A stretch of DNA of 64,000 bases, from assembly GCA_038380435.1 (NCBI GenBank), contig JAWZYU010000125.1, forward strand, positions 620,001-684,000, given 5' to 3'. The notes below the pieces were generated by a model. It was not told the DNA's origin, did no database searches, and worked only from the letters and a program-made list of their open reading frames with translations. The DNA is from Ryuthela nishihirai. Its lineage: Eukaryota; Arthropoda; Arachnida; Araneae; Heptathelidae. Shown in pieces: positions 23,051 through 35,000 of the stretch; position 1 is the stretch's first letter; every line of letters begins with the position of its first letter. The position numbers were made by a program, and so were the translations under genes.

Positions 23051-26000
23051 GTAAGTGATGCTATGACTTACATGTATATTTTTATAGAAATATATATTAA
23101 GTTTTTCTATGGCCACTATGAGCTGGCACTGATTCAGTAATCAACGAAAAATATTGACACGCTAACAAAAAAAATTATGTGAAATATTTAAATTTTCAAC
23201 ATTAATTGCATTTTAATTTGAATTAACTATTATGTGGGACGGGGGTGGCTCAGTTGGTAGCACGCCAGGCTCGTAATCTGCTAGTTCCCAGGTTCGAGTC
23301 CCAGTTGGGCCAATGTTGATATTTATCGGGAGTCTACCATCTGTCTCCCAACAACTGTTCGAGTGGGTCCCCTCCCCCAACCTTCTCTGAGACTTCGGGG
23401 TCCTTGTGACTTTGCGATTGTGCCATTGTGTGCAAAAAAGTGCCGTTCAGAGGCAAAACAATCCAATCCAAAAGTTATTATGATAAAAATTTCACACTTT
23501 TATCAGTGCATTTTGTATCCCCTTAAACACCTAAATTTTCGTTTATCGAATATACCAGCATTAAAAAACAAACATTTTTTTTTTTTTGGGGGGGGGGGGG
23601 GAAATGTCCAGGGCACGTAAGACCTATACTTAGGGCACGTAAGACCTATACTTTATATTCATCTCCAGTACTAATAAACGCCAGTATTCAATCATCTAAA
23701 TTTTTGTGAGAAAATGGAAGAGAATGCAAATATTACCGATAGAAGCATTTAAGCGAATTTAACTTTAAAATAAGAATAAATGAAAATGCTATTTTTGCTT
23801 GCGATTGGTTGGAAATCGCCATTCTCAAATATATTGCCTATGGCAGGATGGGTTGTTTTACTTCTGAGAGGCATTTTTCTGCACACAATGGGATAAATGG
23901 ACAGGTCACAGGGACCCCGAAGGCTCGAAGAAGGTTGGGGGAGGAGACCTACCTGAACAGCTGTTCGGAAGACAGATCTGATCGACCCACTCCCGTCAAG
24001 GTCATTCAGCGTGTTATTTAACGTGCACCGGGTATGGTTCGGGAGAACCATACCCGGTGCACGTTAAATACACGCTGACGGATGGCGGCCTTTCCAAGCC
24101 CATCGGTGTCCTTTTCTGACTATGGGCAGGAGGGTTTTCTGGAGATAAATTGATAAATCTCAACGCTGGTCCAGGCGGGACTCGAACCTGGGAACTACAG
24201 ATTATGAGCCTGGCACGCTACCGACTGAGCCACCCCCGCCCGATATGGCAGGCACGTACCCAGGATTTAGTTTCGAGGAATGTCAGAGAATAAGATTTGA
24301 GCTGGGTTTGATTTCCCAATATGCAAAATATTCTACCCAACAGAAAGGTTTAAAATTATATTTTATATGGAATAAGATTTAACAGTTATGTTTTTCTTCA
24401 TTTTTTTAAATCTATTTTTAGTGTTGTGTGTTGGTTCTTGTTAGCAGTATATTGTTGAATATATTGCTATTCGTAGACTACGCTGTATTTTGAGAGTTAA
24501 AATCATGACAAAGATTGGATGATATACTTTTTATTGAATAATGATCTGAGGTCTCATCCCACCCACACATTAAAATAACCAGATGGAACACTTCGATTAT
24601 TACAATGGGTTTCGAGAGACCATTAAGCGATATCAGCGACACTAGCGGCATGATGAGAAATTAAATTGGGGAAAAGTTTAAGTGTTTTAATATATCTAAA
24701 ATTAAATTTCAAATTTAAATATATGTAAGAAAAATATGCTTGTTATTCTGCTAGGATCTAGAAACTAATCAGGAGGGGGGAGACAGCTAATCGATACTGG
24801 GTTGTTAGTGCAGTATAATATTTTCCCTCCTTTTTACGGATCATTAAAAATTTCTTAAAAAATGCATGAAATATAGATATGTTAAATAATTTTTGCCTAC
24901 ATTACCCTTGCTAACATTCTGAAAAGGTGGGGACGGGGCTTGGCCTCTTGCACCCCCTAGATCCTACCCTGCTTGTTATTATTATTGAAATATATTTAAA
25001 ATCAGTTGTTAACCTTTTAGAAAAAACATAACTACCGGTTGTGTTTTAAATTTATGAATTATTAATTTTTAAAAGATGAAATACATGTTATACGGAGGAA
25101 AATAGTTCATTAACTTGACGGAGGTATATTAATATGTGGATCCCACCCAGTCTACATTATGAATGTTACTCCTGATCAAGAATTAATGAGGTCGACAAGG
25201 TACAATTTAGTTCTCTATACACGGCTATCGTGAGCTACTGTTGTTGTATTTGGCCACTTCATGTAATTTCTCCAGAAAAAAACAAGAGTAGCAGCTCTCC
25301 AGATGATCTCGCAGGCCCTGAGGATTTTCTCTGAACAATAGATCTCAACAAGGAAGTAATTAAACGAAAAAAAATGGATTGCTGAAATAACATAATTATG
25401 TTTTTTCATCGTATTGTTTTTCAATTCAACTACACCTCATAGTCAAGGTTTATTAATTTGTTTGGTCATTTCTTTTACAAATTTTAGCGCGATCTTGATA
25501 GAGTTTACAGTAACAGAGTGTGCGAAAATTGTTAAGTTTAAATCTCCATGTATGTGCTTTAAGCTCCCTTACAGCAGTTACATTTTTTAGGTTAGATCAC
25601 AGAAAATAGAACTAATGGAGTTCTACTTTTTGGTGCGCCACCAACGGAATGTCATTGAAACTAATTTTGCACTTCGTAATGCACATTTTTGCCGTCCCGT
25701 GGCCGAGTGGTTAGCGCGCTTGGCTACTGATCTACGGGACCTGGGTTCGAGCCCCGGATAAGGCATGGATGTATGTGTCGTTTTTCTGCTGAGGTCCTGC
25801 CATCCTCTCAGACTTCTACTCTGGCATATAAACTGACAGGCTCCTGTCAGACCTCTGTGGCAAGCAGCTGCTTGAGGGGGTATTTATTATTTTTTTATAA
25901 TCTTTTTCAAGAGCACAAACTGCTTTAACCATGCAGTTTAAACAGCATATTATGCAAAAATAATATATTTATTATGATTATAAAAATATTATACAGTTTG

Positions 26001-29000
26001 TTAAAATTAATTTTTTGGTTTTTAAAAACATATAGTTGTTTGTAAAGCTTAAAATATATATTATTTTTATGGCTACCAATTCAGTAGCGAAAACTTTTAT
26101 TTGGTCCGGAAGTCTAACTGTAAAATGCAAATTATGATCTGGGATCCAAACTGCAGCAGCCCCCCAGTCTTCCCTTATCCTTGTTCACAGAGCCATCCGT
26201 AAATATTTTTGTAAAGGAAGCTTACTTTGTCTCTGTTAAAGTTTCAGCTAAATTCTTGAGTACATAGATATCTTGATTTTTCTCAGTAGAAATACCCTAT
26301 ATCTTAGGAAAACAAGGAATTTTTTCAAAAGGGGAATATTTTCAAAATTTTTCAAAATTTTTTCAGGGGTACAAATCGTGCCATTGGTCTACTGGTAGCT
26401 GGAGGTTCGAACAGAGGAAAATCTCTGATTACTTCATAAATAGGACAAATTCAGAACTGAAATGGTCAAAATACGCCGAATTCATGGAAGAAACTACGAG
26501 ACCCTTTGCAAATATTCTGTGATGCCTGTCTCCGAGGAAACGAGGAACCCTCTTTTCAGCAGATAACGAACATATATAAAGTCTTAATAAGATTCAGACT
26601 GGAATATGGAGGATTTCTTTTGGAAAATGCTAGTTCCACCTTAGTTAAAAAAAAAAATGGAAAATAACCAAAATAGAACTGTAAGGATCTGTTTGGCCTA
26701 ACTCTCTCCTTGTCCTATTATCTCGCTTCTTACTGAAGACAACCTGAACCTATTTCTCTTAAGAGACCCAATCTCCTCTTCCAACACTTTCTAATAATGA
26801 TCTGTAAACAAAGAACTAACCCACTGGTTGAGAAGATTTTAATTCACTGAACAAAATGTGTTCCATTTATGAAGTAATCAGAGGTAGACCTTCTTCTTCT
26901 TCAACATAAACTATTATTCCGAAAATCACTCGGGGCCTTTCGCCCTTCTCGTCCGGAAACTCTTTTAAGAAAGGTCCGTGCACTATGTCGAAGAGTTCTC
27001 CCAACTGAGTCTGGAAAACCAAAATTTCAAAGGCAAAACCATAAAATTGCCAGTAATCTTAGATTGGAAGTCAAATAAACATTCCATAAACATTCTAGAG
27101 TTCTCTGAAGGAAGGAGGTAGTTCAGTAGAAACTGAAAGTTCTTGATTAATAAATAAAATAAAAATAAACACCCCCTCAAGCAGCTGCTTGCCACAGAGG
27201 TCTGACAGGAGCCTGTCAGTTTATATGCCACAGTAGGAGATCTGAGAGGATGGCAGGACCTCAGCAGAAAAACGACACACACATCCATGCCTTACCCGGG
27301 GCTCGAACCCAGGTCCCGTAGATCAGTAGCCAAGCGTACTAACCACTCGGCCACGGGTAACATTATTAAAATTTTAAGAGCGTTCAATTTCCTAATGCAG
27401 AAACATCGTGGCACTATTTGGGTACTAAATCAAATTCTATCAATCAAATGAATATCCTTTAAAAATTGTAAAATTAATTTAAAAGTATATTTTCTTTTTA
27501 TCAAATTCTAATGTCCGAGTAGATCTTTGAGTATAAATTCCTTAATTCCAATATCTTCCAGTGAATGAAACATTTGATCTCTATGAGTATCAAATTTGCT
27601 GCAATTAAGTAACACATGAGAGACCCTTTCTTTTGTTCTATATGTATCACAGGAAGATGACTCAACTCTGCTCATCATGCAGACATTTCTTATCATTTGT
27701 TTCTAATATTATTAGTGGTATATTTTTATACTAATCTTTATATTAATGTTTATTCATAAATATATCATAATTAGAAAGAAAATTATTCGTATTTATTAGC
27801 AATTTTCATAATGTCAATAAATGCAAACAATATTCTTCCTAAATAAAGAATATTTATTCATTGCTAAAAAGGTTGGTATGAAAGATAACCAGTAATAATA
27901 ATAAAACTAAATGTAGAAGTAAAGTCTGGATTATAGACTGCCTATGCTGACGTCATAATAGTCCACTGGCCTTCTGTTATAGGAGGTGTTGTTACAATGG
28001 GTTTCGTGGCGACATTAGCGGCATGTTGAGAAATTAATTAGGAACAAAATTTAACGATTCAATTTATCTAGAATTAAACTCCACATCTAAAGTTTTTTAA
28101 ACAAAGAATACACTGATTACTATTTATTAAAATATTACTGAATAGTTTAAGTTTATTTTTAATTTTTTAGAAAATAAATGAGATTTGGCTGAGTTTTGAT
28201 ATCTATAATTTTGATTTATTTGTATAATTAAACTTTTATATTTATGCTGTTGAAAATTAATCTTAGGAAGAGAAAATGAAGTGAGTAATACATACCCATG
28301 ACGATAGAGGCGCTGAAATCGGGCAAAAGTATATTTTAAATGTTAATGTCCTATCTGTAAGGATTTATATTAAACTGTGACTTATAAATAGGTGTTAAAA
28401 CCAAATAATCCTATTTTTCTTCTCTCTGTTTGTTTTCATATAAAAATTAAACACGAATCTACTTCAAAACTTTGATTAATTAACTAATTACTTTGTTTCT
28501 ATTCTTACTTTAAGGCAGCTTTTGAAGAATTAGAACCGTTTCCCAAGAGACAAGAAATAACTGCAAAACAAGTTTACTACCACAAAATTCTTCTTGAGAG
28601 AGCGAAGAAAAAAGAAAGAGAAATGCAGGCTATGAGAGAAAGAGAACGAATGGTAAGTCCTCGATAATATTTTGCGAGTATCTCCTTTGCGTTTGAAACC
28701 GTCAAGAAATATCATATACATGATACATACAAAATCCTCATTCAGCCATGGACTATGCAAGTCCAAGCAGACTATGCAATTTTGTTCTCCAAACATGTCT
28801 GTCATGAGCTACAGCTGCTGTATTTGGCCATCTAGGCCAATTCTAACAAGGTCCGGTTTCACATATGTATATATGCCATAGTAGAAGATCTGTGAGGATG
28901 GCAGGACCTCAGCAGAAAAACAACACATACATCCATTCCTTACCCGGGGCTCGAACCCAGGTCCCCTTAGATCAGTGGTGGCGAACCTTTTTATGTGCGC

Positions 29001-32000
29001 GTGCCAAAAATTTACAAATAATATTTATCGAGTTGCTTACCTACCGGGAAGTTTTTAATAGAGGAAAAAATATTAATAAAACATTAATACTATAGAATTT
29101 TTTGAGGCAAGTTTAAAAATTAACATATAATTTCATAAAGGTGTACTCATAACGTCATAAAGTTGACATATAAAAATCAAAATTATCTATTAATGAGATT
29201 TTTGCTGTTGTACATTGGATGCCAAATGCTTTATATCAGGTTCATATTTCGTCACTTTTAGTAATACACACGCCGAACTGGATTCATCAGTCATTCTATT
29301 TCTTAAACTGTGTTTTATAAAATTCATTTCGGAAAATAATGACTCACAAGCATATAAATAAAAAATAAATACCCCCTCAAGCAGCTGCTTGCCACAGAGG
29401 TCTGACAGGAGCCTGTCAGTTTATATGCCAGAGTAGTAGAAGGTCTGAGAGGATGGCAGGACCTCAGCAGAAAAACGACATAAACAGCCATGCCTTACCC
29501 GGGGCTCGAACCCAGGTCCCTTTGATCAGTAGCCAAGCGCGCTAACCACTCGGCCATGAGACAAGCATATGTAGAGGAGAAATTGATAATATAGCCGTCG
29601 CTTTTTTAGACAACTAAAGGTTTCAGGTTGCTTATTTTACCTCTGAGAGGCATATTTTTGCACACCACGGGCTAAATGGCCAGGTCACATGGACCCCGAA
29701 GGCTCAGAGAAGGTTGGAAAGGTTTCAGAAATGGCATTCGAAGTTCTCGCTATTTCCTCATCTGCATTCTTTATATATACGCCCAATAATCGATCATTTT
29801 CAATTATTTCCAAGTCATTTCTCAAATCGACAAACTTTTGTTTTCATATAGAACTGGATTCAAATTCGATTAATTGCATTTCGATATCTTCCAAATTCAA
29901 CCACTCGAAAAGCGCAAAAAGGAAAAAACATACAAGTTGTCAAAACTCATGAACTGTCAGAAAACCGATATTTAATATTGGAAACACTGATTCTCCGTAC
30001 GGTCGCAAATATAACAAACAATCAACCGGTAACACCAACACTATCACAAATTTTGCAATCGCATACAGCACACCACTAATGATGCATAAAAATGGCCACA
30101 TTCAATTTTAGACGCATCACGTGATCAGATTCGCCTTTTATCACCTCTATTTCTGTGGTGTCGACTAACGCGAGGAAAAATCGCATTTGTTTCTTTCGTT
30201 AAAACAAAATTTTACTTGTACATATTGTAACAATTAAAAAAAATTGCATAGTTTATAAGCGCATAAAATCATATCACCTGTAAATCGTTCACGTGCCAGC
30301 AAAATTTTCGAACGTGTCATAGGTTCGCAACCACTGCCTTAGATCAATAGCCAAGCGCGCTAACCACTGGGCCAGGGAAGATTTCGGAAATGAAATATTT
30401 CTCCCTCCTGACACTAGATGGCAGCACAAGTTAAACCTAGAGCACTAAGCGCTTTAATCTTTTCAGAAAGTTCCTATTATTTTCTTCCCTTGTTTGGTTG
30501 TTTGTTTGTTGCATATATTTATTTCAAATTAATACGGTACAGCACAAAAAATTCATTAAAATATCGGTATAATCAAAGTTTATTTGTGTATTTTTTTAAT
30601 TCTAAGAATTTTAAAATAATGTATGTGGAATACTTTAGTTAAAGCTTCGAAGTGTGTAAGGTATCTTTAAGAATTAGCATTCTTAAGGTAATAAAAAAAA
30701 AATAAAATACCCCCTCAAGCAGCTGCTTGCCACAGAGGTCTGACAGGAACGGGAAATAAAAATTATTTCTTCATTTTTTATACATTTTTTTCTAAACCTG
30801 TGAAATGAAGAAAAAATGCTACACTGCAATTGAAATCCAGTCTCTTGCCTCCCCCGGGGGTGGCTCAGTCGGTAGCGCGCCAGGCTCGTAATCTGTAGTT
30901 CCCAGGTTCGAGTCCCAACTGGGTCAGCGTTCAGATTTATCTCCGCCCTGCCCACGGTCAGTAGGGAACACCAATGGGCTTGGAAAGGCCGCCGTCCGTC
31001 GGATGGAACGCTAAGCCGTGGCCCCGTGTGCGGGAGAGCCATACCCTGTGCACGTTAAAGAACACGCTGGATGGCCTTGACGGGAGGCTACCATCTGTCT
31101 CCCAACAGCTGTTCCAGTGGGTCCCCTCCCCCAACCTTCTCTGAGCCTTCGGGGTCCTTGTGACCTGGCCATTTAACCCATGGTGTGCAAAAAAGTGCCG
31201 CTCAGAGGTAAAACAACCCAACCCTCTTGCCTCCCCCCGTTTTATTAAAGTGCTCTCCCCTTTTTTCCTAGACCCAGGTCTGTTACAGAAGCTGTTCGTT
31301 GCGTTATTTTCGTTTTTTCTCTGAGCAGGATTTTAGTCCATGGGTGGACAAAAAAGTGCTGAGCAGCACTTTTTTGTTCAGGAAGGGTTCAGGAAGGAAA
31401 GTTCAGGAAGGGCACGACTGGACAGCTGTTAGGAGACAGAGATTAGACTCCCATCAATGCTATCTAGCATATTCTTTGATGTGCACAGCATATGGCTTTC
31501 CTGAGCATGAGTTGTTTTACATCTGAGCGGCACTTTTTTTGCACACAATGAGCTAAACGTCCAGGTCACAAGGACCCCAAAGGCTCAGAGAAAGTTTGGG
31601 GGAGGGACCCACTGGACAGCTGTTAGGACAGAGATGGCAGCCTCCTGTCAAGTCCATCCAGTGTGTTCTTTAACGTACACAGGTTATGACTCTCCCACAC
31701 ACGGAACCACGGCTTTACCTTCCATCCAACGGCGACCTTTCCAAGCCCATCGGTGTCCCCTACTGACCGAGGGCAGGGTTGTTTTACCTCTGAGAGGCAC
31801 TTTTTTTTCACACCATGGGCTAAATGGCCAGGTCACATGGACCCCGAAGGCTCAGAGAAGGTTGGGGGAGGAACCCACTGGAACAGCTGTTGGGTGCACA
31901 GGGTATGGCTCTCCCGCACACGGGGCCACGGCTTAACGTCCCATTCGACGGACGGCGACCTATCCCAAGCCCATCGGTGTCCCCTACTGACCGTGGGCAG

Positions 32001-35000
32001 GGCAGGGAATTTTGCGGAGAAAAATCTCAACGCTGATCCAGCTGGGACTCGAACCTGGGAACTACAGATTACGAGCCTGGCGCGCTACCGACTGAGCCAC
32101 CCCCAGGCACGGTGGGGAGTTTTGCGGAGATAAATCTCAACTCTAGCTAAGGTGGGACTTCAACCTGGGAACTTCCGATTACGAGCCTGGCGCACTACCG
32201 ACTGAGCCGTCCCTCCCCCAACAGCTATAGGTTATCATTATTCCTTTTTGCTTAAACTCATGCCTTGATATTGGAATTTTTTTTCAAACATTTTAACTTT
32301 GGAATTAGTTTTTCGCTCCTCAAAGTAATCAAATATTTTGACATAACTAATATTATCATGCTTTTTAATCAACGCTCTTTACTCCCTATTTATTTTATTT
32401 GTGTTTCGTTCTTTCTTTTTTTATTTATTACTTTCATTTGCTTACAATTACTTAAAATATATTGACCAGTAGTAAAAATTTTATTAATTCTTCAAAAAGT
32501 AATTTCGTTTACTTAGGGAAAGCCGTGGTCGTATTATTTCTGTCGCCGTTCTTCTGCTGAAATTGTGCAGTCGTGATCCGGAACTAAAAGTAAGGCTGAT
32601 GGTTATAACAGAGAACTACTTTACGTCGACCTGTATATTCACTATTTTACAAACCTTTTAATACTGTTCTGCAATGCTAATAACCACAGTTTAACGCGAA
32701 TTCGCTGTAACACGGTTTCTCCCCCCCCCTCCCCCGCCCTTTTCCCAGTAAAACATCTTTAAAAAAAAAAACCTTAAATTCCTGTACTTAGATAAATACC
32801 CGTCAATATTTGGTGTATCAATCCGCCCAGTCAACACACCTCCCAGAACAGAAGGATTGGATTGTTTTACCTCTGAGCGGCACTTTTTTGCACACCATGG
32901 GCTAAATGGCCAGGTCACATGGACCCCGAAGGCTCAGAGAAGGTTGGGGGAGGGCACCCACTGGAACAGCTGTTGGGAGACAGATGGTAGCCTCCCGTCA
33001 AGGCCATCCAGCGTGTTCTTTAACGTGCACAGGGTATGGCTCTCCCGCACACGGGGCCACGGCTTAACGTCCCATCCGACGGACGGCGGCCTGTTCCAAG
33101 CCCATCGGTGTCCCCTACTGACCGTGGGCAGGGCGGGGATTTTTGCGGAGATAAATCTCAACGCTGACCCAGCTGGGACTCGAACCTGGGAACTACAAAT
33201 TACGAGCCTGGCGCGCTACCGACTGAGCCACCCCCGCCCCCCAGTATTTGGTGTAACAATCCGCCCAGTCAACACACCTCCCGGAACAGAAAGCCGTATC
33301 ACTTAGTTATGACGTTATCATAGATAGTCGTAAAAAAAGCTAGACATTTTCAATATATTTATTTATTTCTATTTTTATTACTGGTAAATTTTAATACTGA
33401 TCTTTATTTTAACTTTTAAAAAATGGTATATTTGTAAATAAACTAAAGCTTTTATATAACTTTCTAAAAGGAAAATTGTTCTCATGTATTTGCTTATCAT
33501 AACGCTAATACGTAAGGATAATTTTTTTTCTAAATAATGTATATTTATAGATAAACATTAGTATAAAGTTTTGTGTTGAAATACACCAATAGTAACAAAT
33601 AGTATATATATATTTATAAGAAGTTTCTTGAGGTTACTTTCAGCTACTCTGACGACATAAGTTAGTGGTACTGCTTTCTGTTTTAGGAGGTTGGCCCGGT
33701 TGTTGTTACTTAATAAATAAATATTTTATTTACAAGAATTCTCTGATTACTCTGTTCCCTTTTACCCAAAAGAGTACTGTTGGTTTCAAGAAAAGCCTGT
33801 TTAAACTGATCCCATTCTTTCTCAACTTCAGCAGTAAGCAAAACACGATTGTCATAATGACTAAGTACCTATCATGGTGTGCTTTGGCTATATCTGGATC
33901 TTTCAGACATTCAGTGTTATAGCTCATTTTTTTAACCTTTGCACAACATTTCTTAAGCTTCAGCTGCAAAACTCTTTTGACCACGTAATGGTCAGAACCA
34001 ATTTCGGCTGCCCTGTATAATCTGGTATTTCTAACTGAACTAGCCCATTTTCTATTAATTGAAATATAATCTATCATATTCCTGTGCAAACCATTAGGTG
34101 AAATCCATGTATATTTATAAATGTCCAGATGTTTGTAGTATTTGTTAGTTATTCGTAAACCATTAAGTTTACTTACCTGTAGGAGACGTCCCCCATTTCC
34201 AAAGGGACCTAAAACTCCTGCCCAAAGGTTAGAGTCAGTACCACTTTAGCATTGAAGTAATCTAGAACAAGAGAAATATGTCCTTTCTTCACAGAATTCA
34301 AAATATCCTAAAGCGGGCTGTAAAACGAATCCTTCTCGTTCTCATCAGAGTCCTCTGTGGGGGCATAACAACAGATGACATTCAAGTCTTTAATATTTGT
34401 TTTAAATTTTGCTGTATGAAATCTTTCATTGATTAAGTCATATCCTAGAAGAGCATCACTGGCGTGTCTGCTGAGAAGCAAACCTACACCTTGGAGATGC
34501 TTTCCATCCTCCCTGCCTGAAAAGAGAAATTTAAAGTTATTTTTAAGTATCTCACCTTTACCTGTCCATCATGTCTCTTGCAAGCCTAGAATATCTAAGT
34601 TATAACGCTGGTATTCCTGCATGAGAAAATCAAGAGAATAATCTCTATATAAGGTCCTCACTTTCCAGTATCTGCAGAGAGAAAATGATTAATAGGATTT
34701 TTAAAGAAACTAAGTTTATTGAGAGAGGTAGGGCCAACAATATCAAACAGCCCCATGATCGCAGGCATGGGGCAAAGACCTGTTCCTCCTCCGCTAATGG
34801 CTGAAGTCACCGATGCTGGTAGGAACTTCATGCATCACCTTTTCAAGAGCCATATGACATTCCTGAGACACATTACTCCAGTTTAGGACCAACTAGCTAA
34901 ATGAGGTTCAGGTACTTGTGATGGCCTCTGATCAGGATTATCCACCAGCTGATATAAGGTATCCCATGCCTCTGCTCACTTAGGGCTGACAACCCACAAG

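Larger units (their letters stand above)
29190..29910 (-). pseudogene. hAT transposase remnants (GTF2IRD2-like group)
   Basis: The block nearest the element's 3' end reads ACESLFSEMNFIKHSLRNRM, then TDESSSACVLLKVTKYEPDI (29190-29358): the hAT C-terminal dimerisation segment. The upstream block at 29728-29910 reads EWLNLEDIEMQLIEFESSSI, a stop, then KQKFVDLRNDLEIIENDRLL. A SINE-A fragment and a SINE-B separate the blocks. The catalytic Asp residues are not present. Confidence 0.8.
28973..30336 (-). mobile_element. hAT element, 1364 bp, with nested SINEs
   Basis: The ends CAGTGGTGGCGAACCTTTTT and (other strand) CAGTGGTTGCGAACCTATG are terminal inverted repeats. They are flanked by the perfect 8-bp TSD CCTTAGAT (28965-28972, 30337-30344). 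Inside are transposase remnants on the - strand, a SINE-B and a SINE-A tail fragment. Without them the element is about 1.05 kb, so much of the transposase gene was already deleted. Confidence 0.92.
28873..30378 (-). repeat. SINE-B copy split by a hAT element
   Basis: The body (tgccatagtagaagatctgt) and B box lie left of 28973; the head resumes after 30336 with agatcaatagccaagcgcgc. The tail end is absent. The interruption lies in the anticodon loop region of the tRNA-like head. Confidence 0.9.

Noticed and set aside
28672..28881. ORF directly after exon 2 as an alternative exon extension
   Set aside because: A consensus donor (gtaagt) ends the exon at 28652, and the ORF starts out of frame and runs into a SINE-B.
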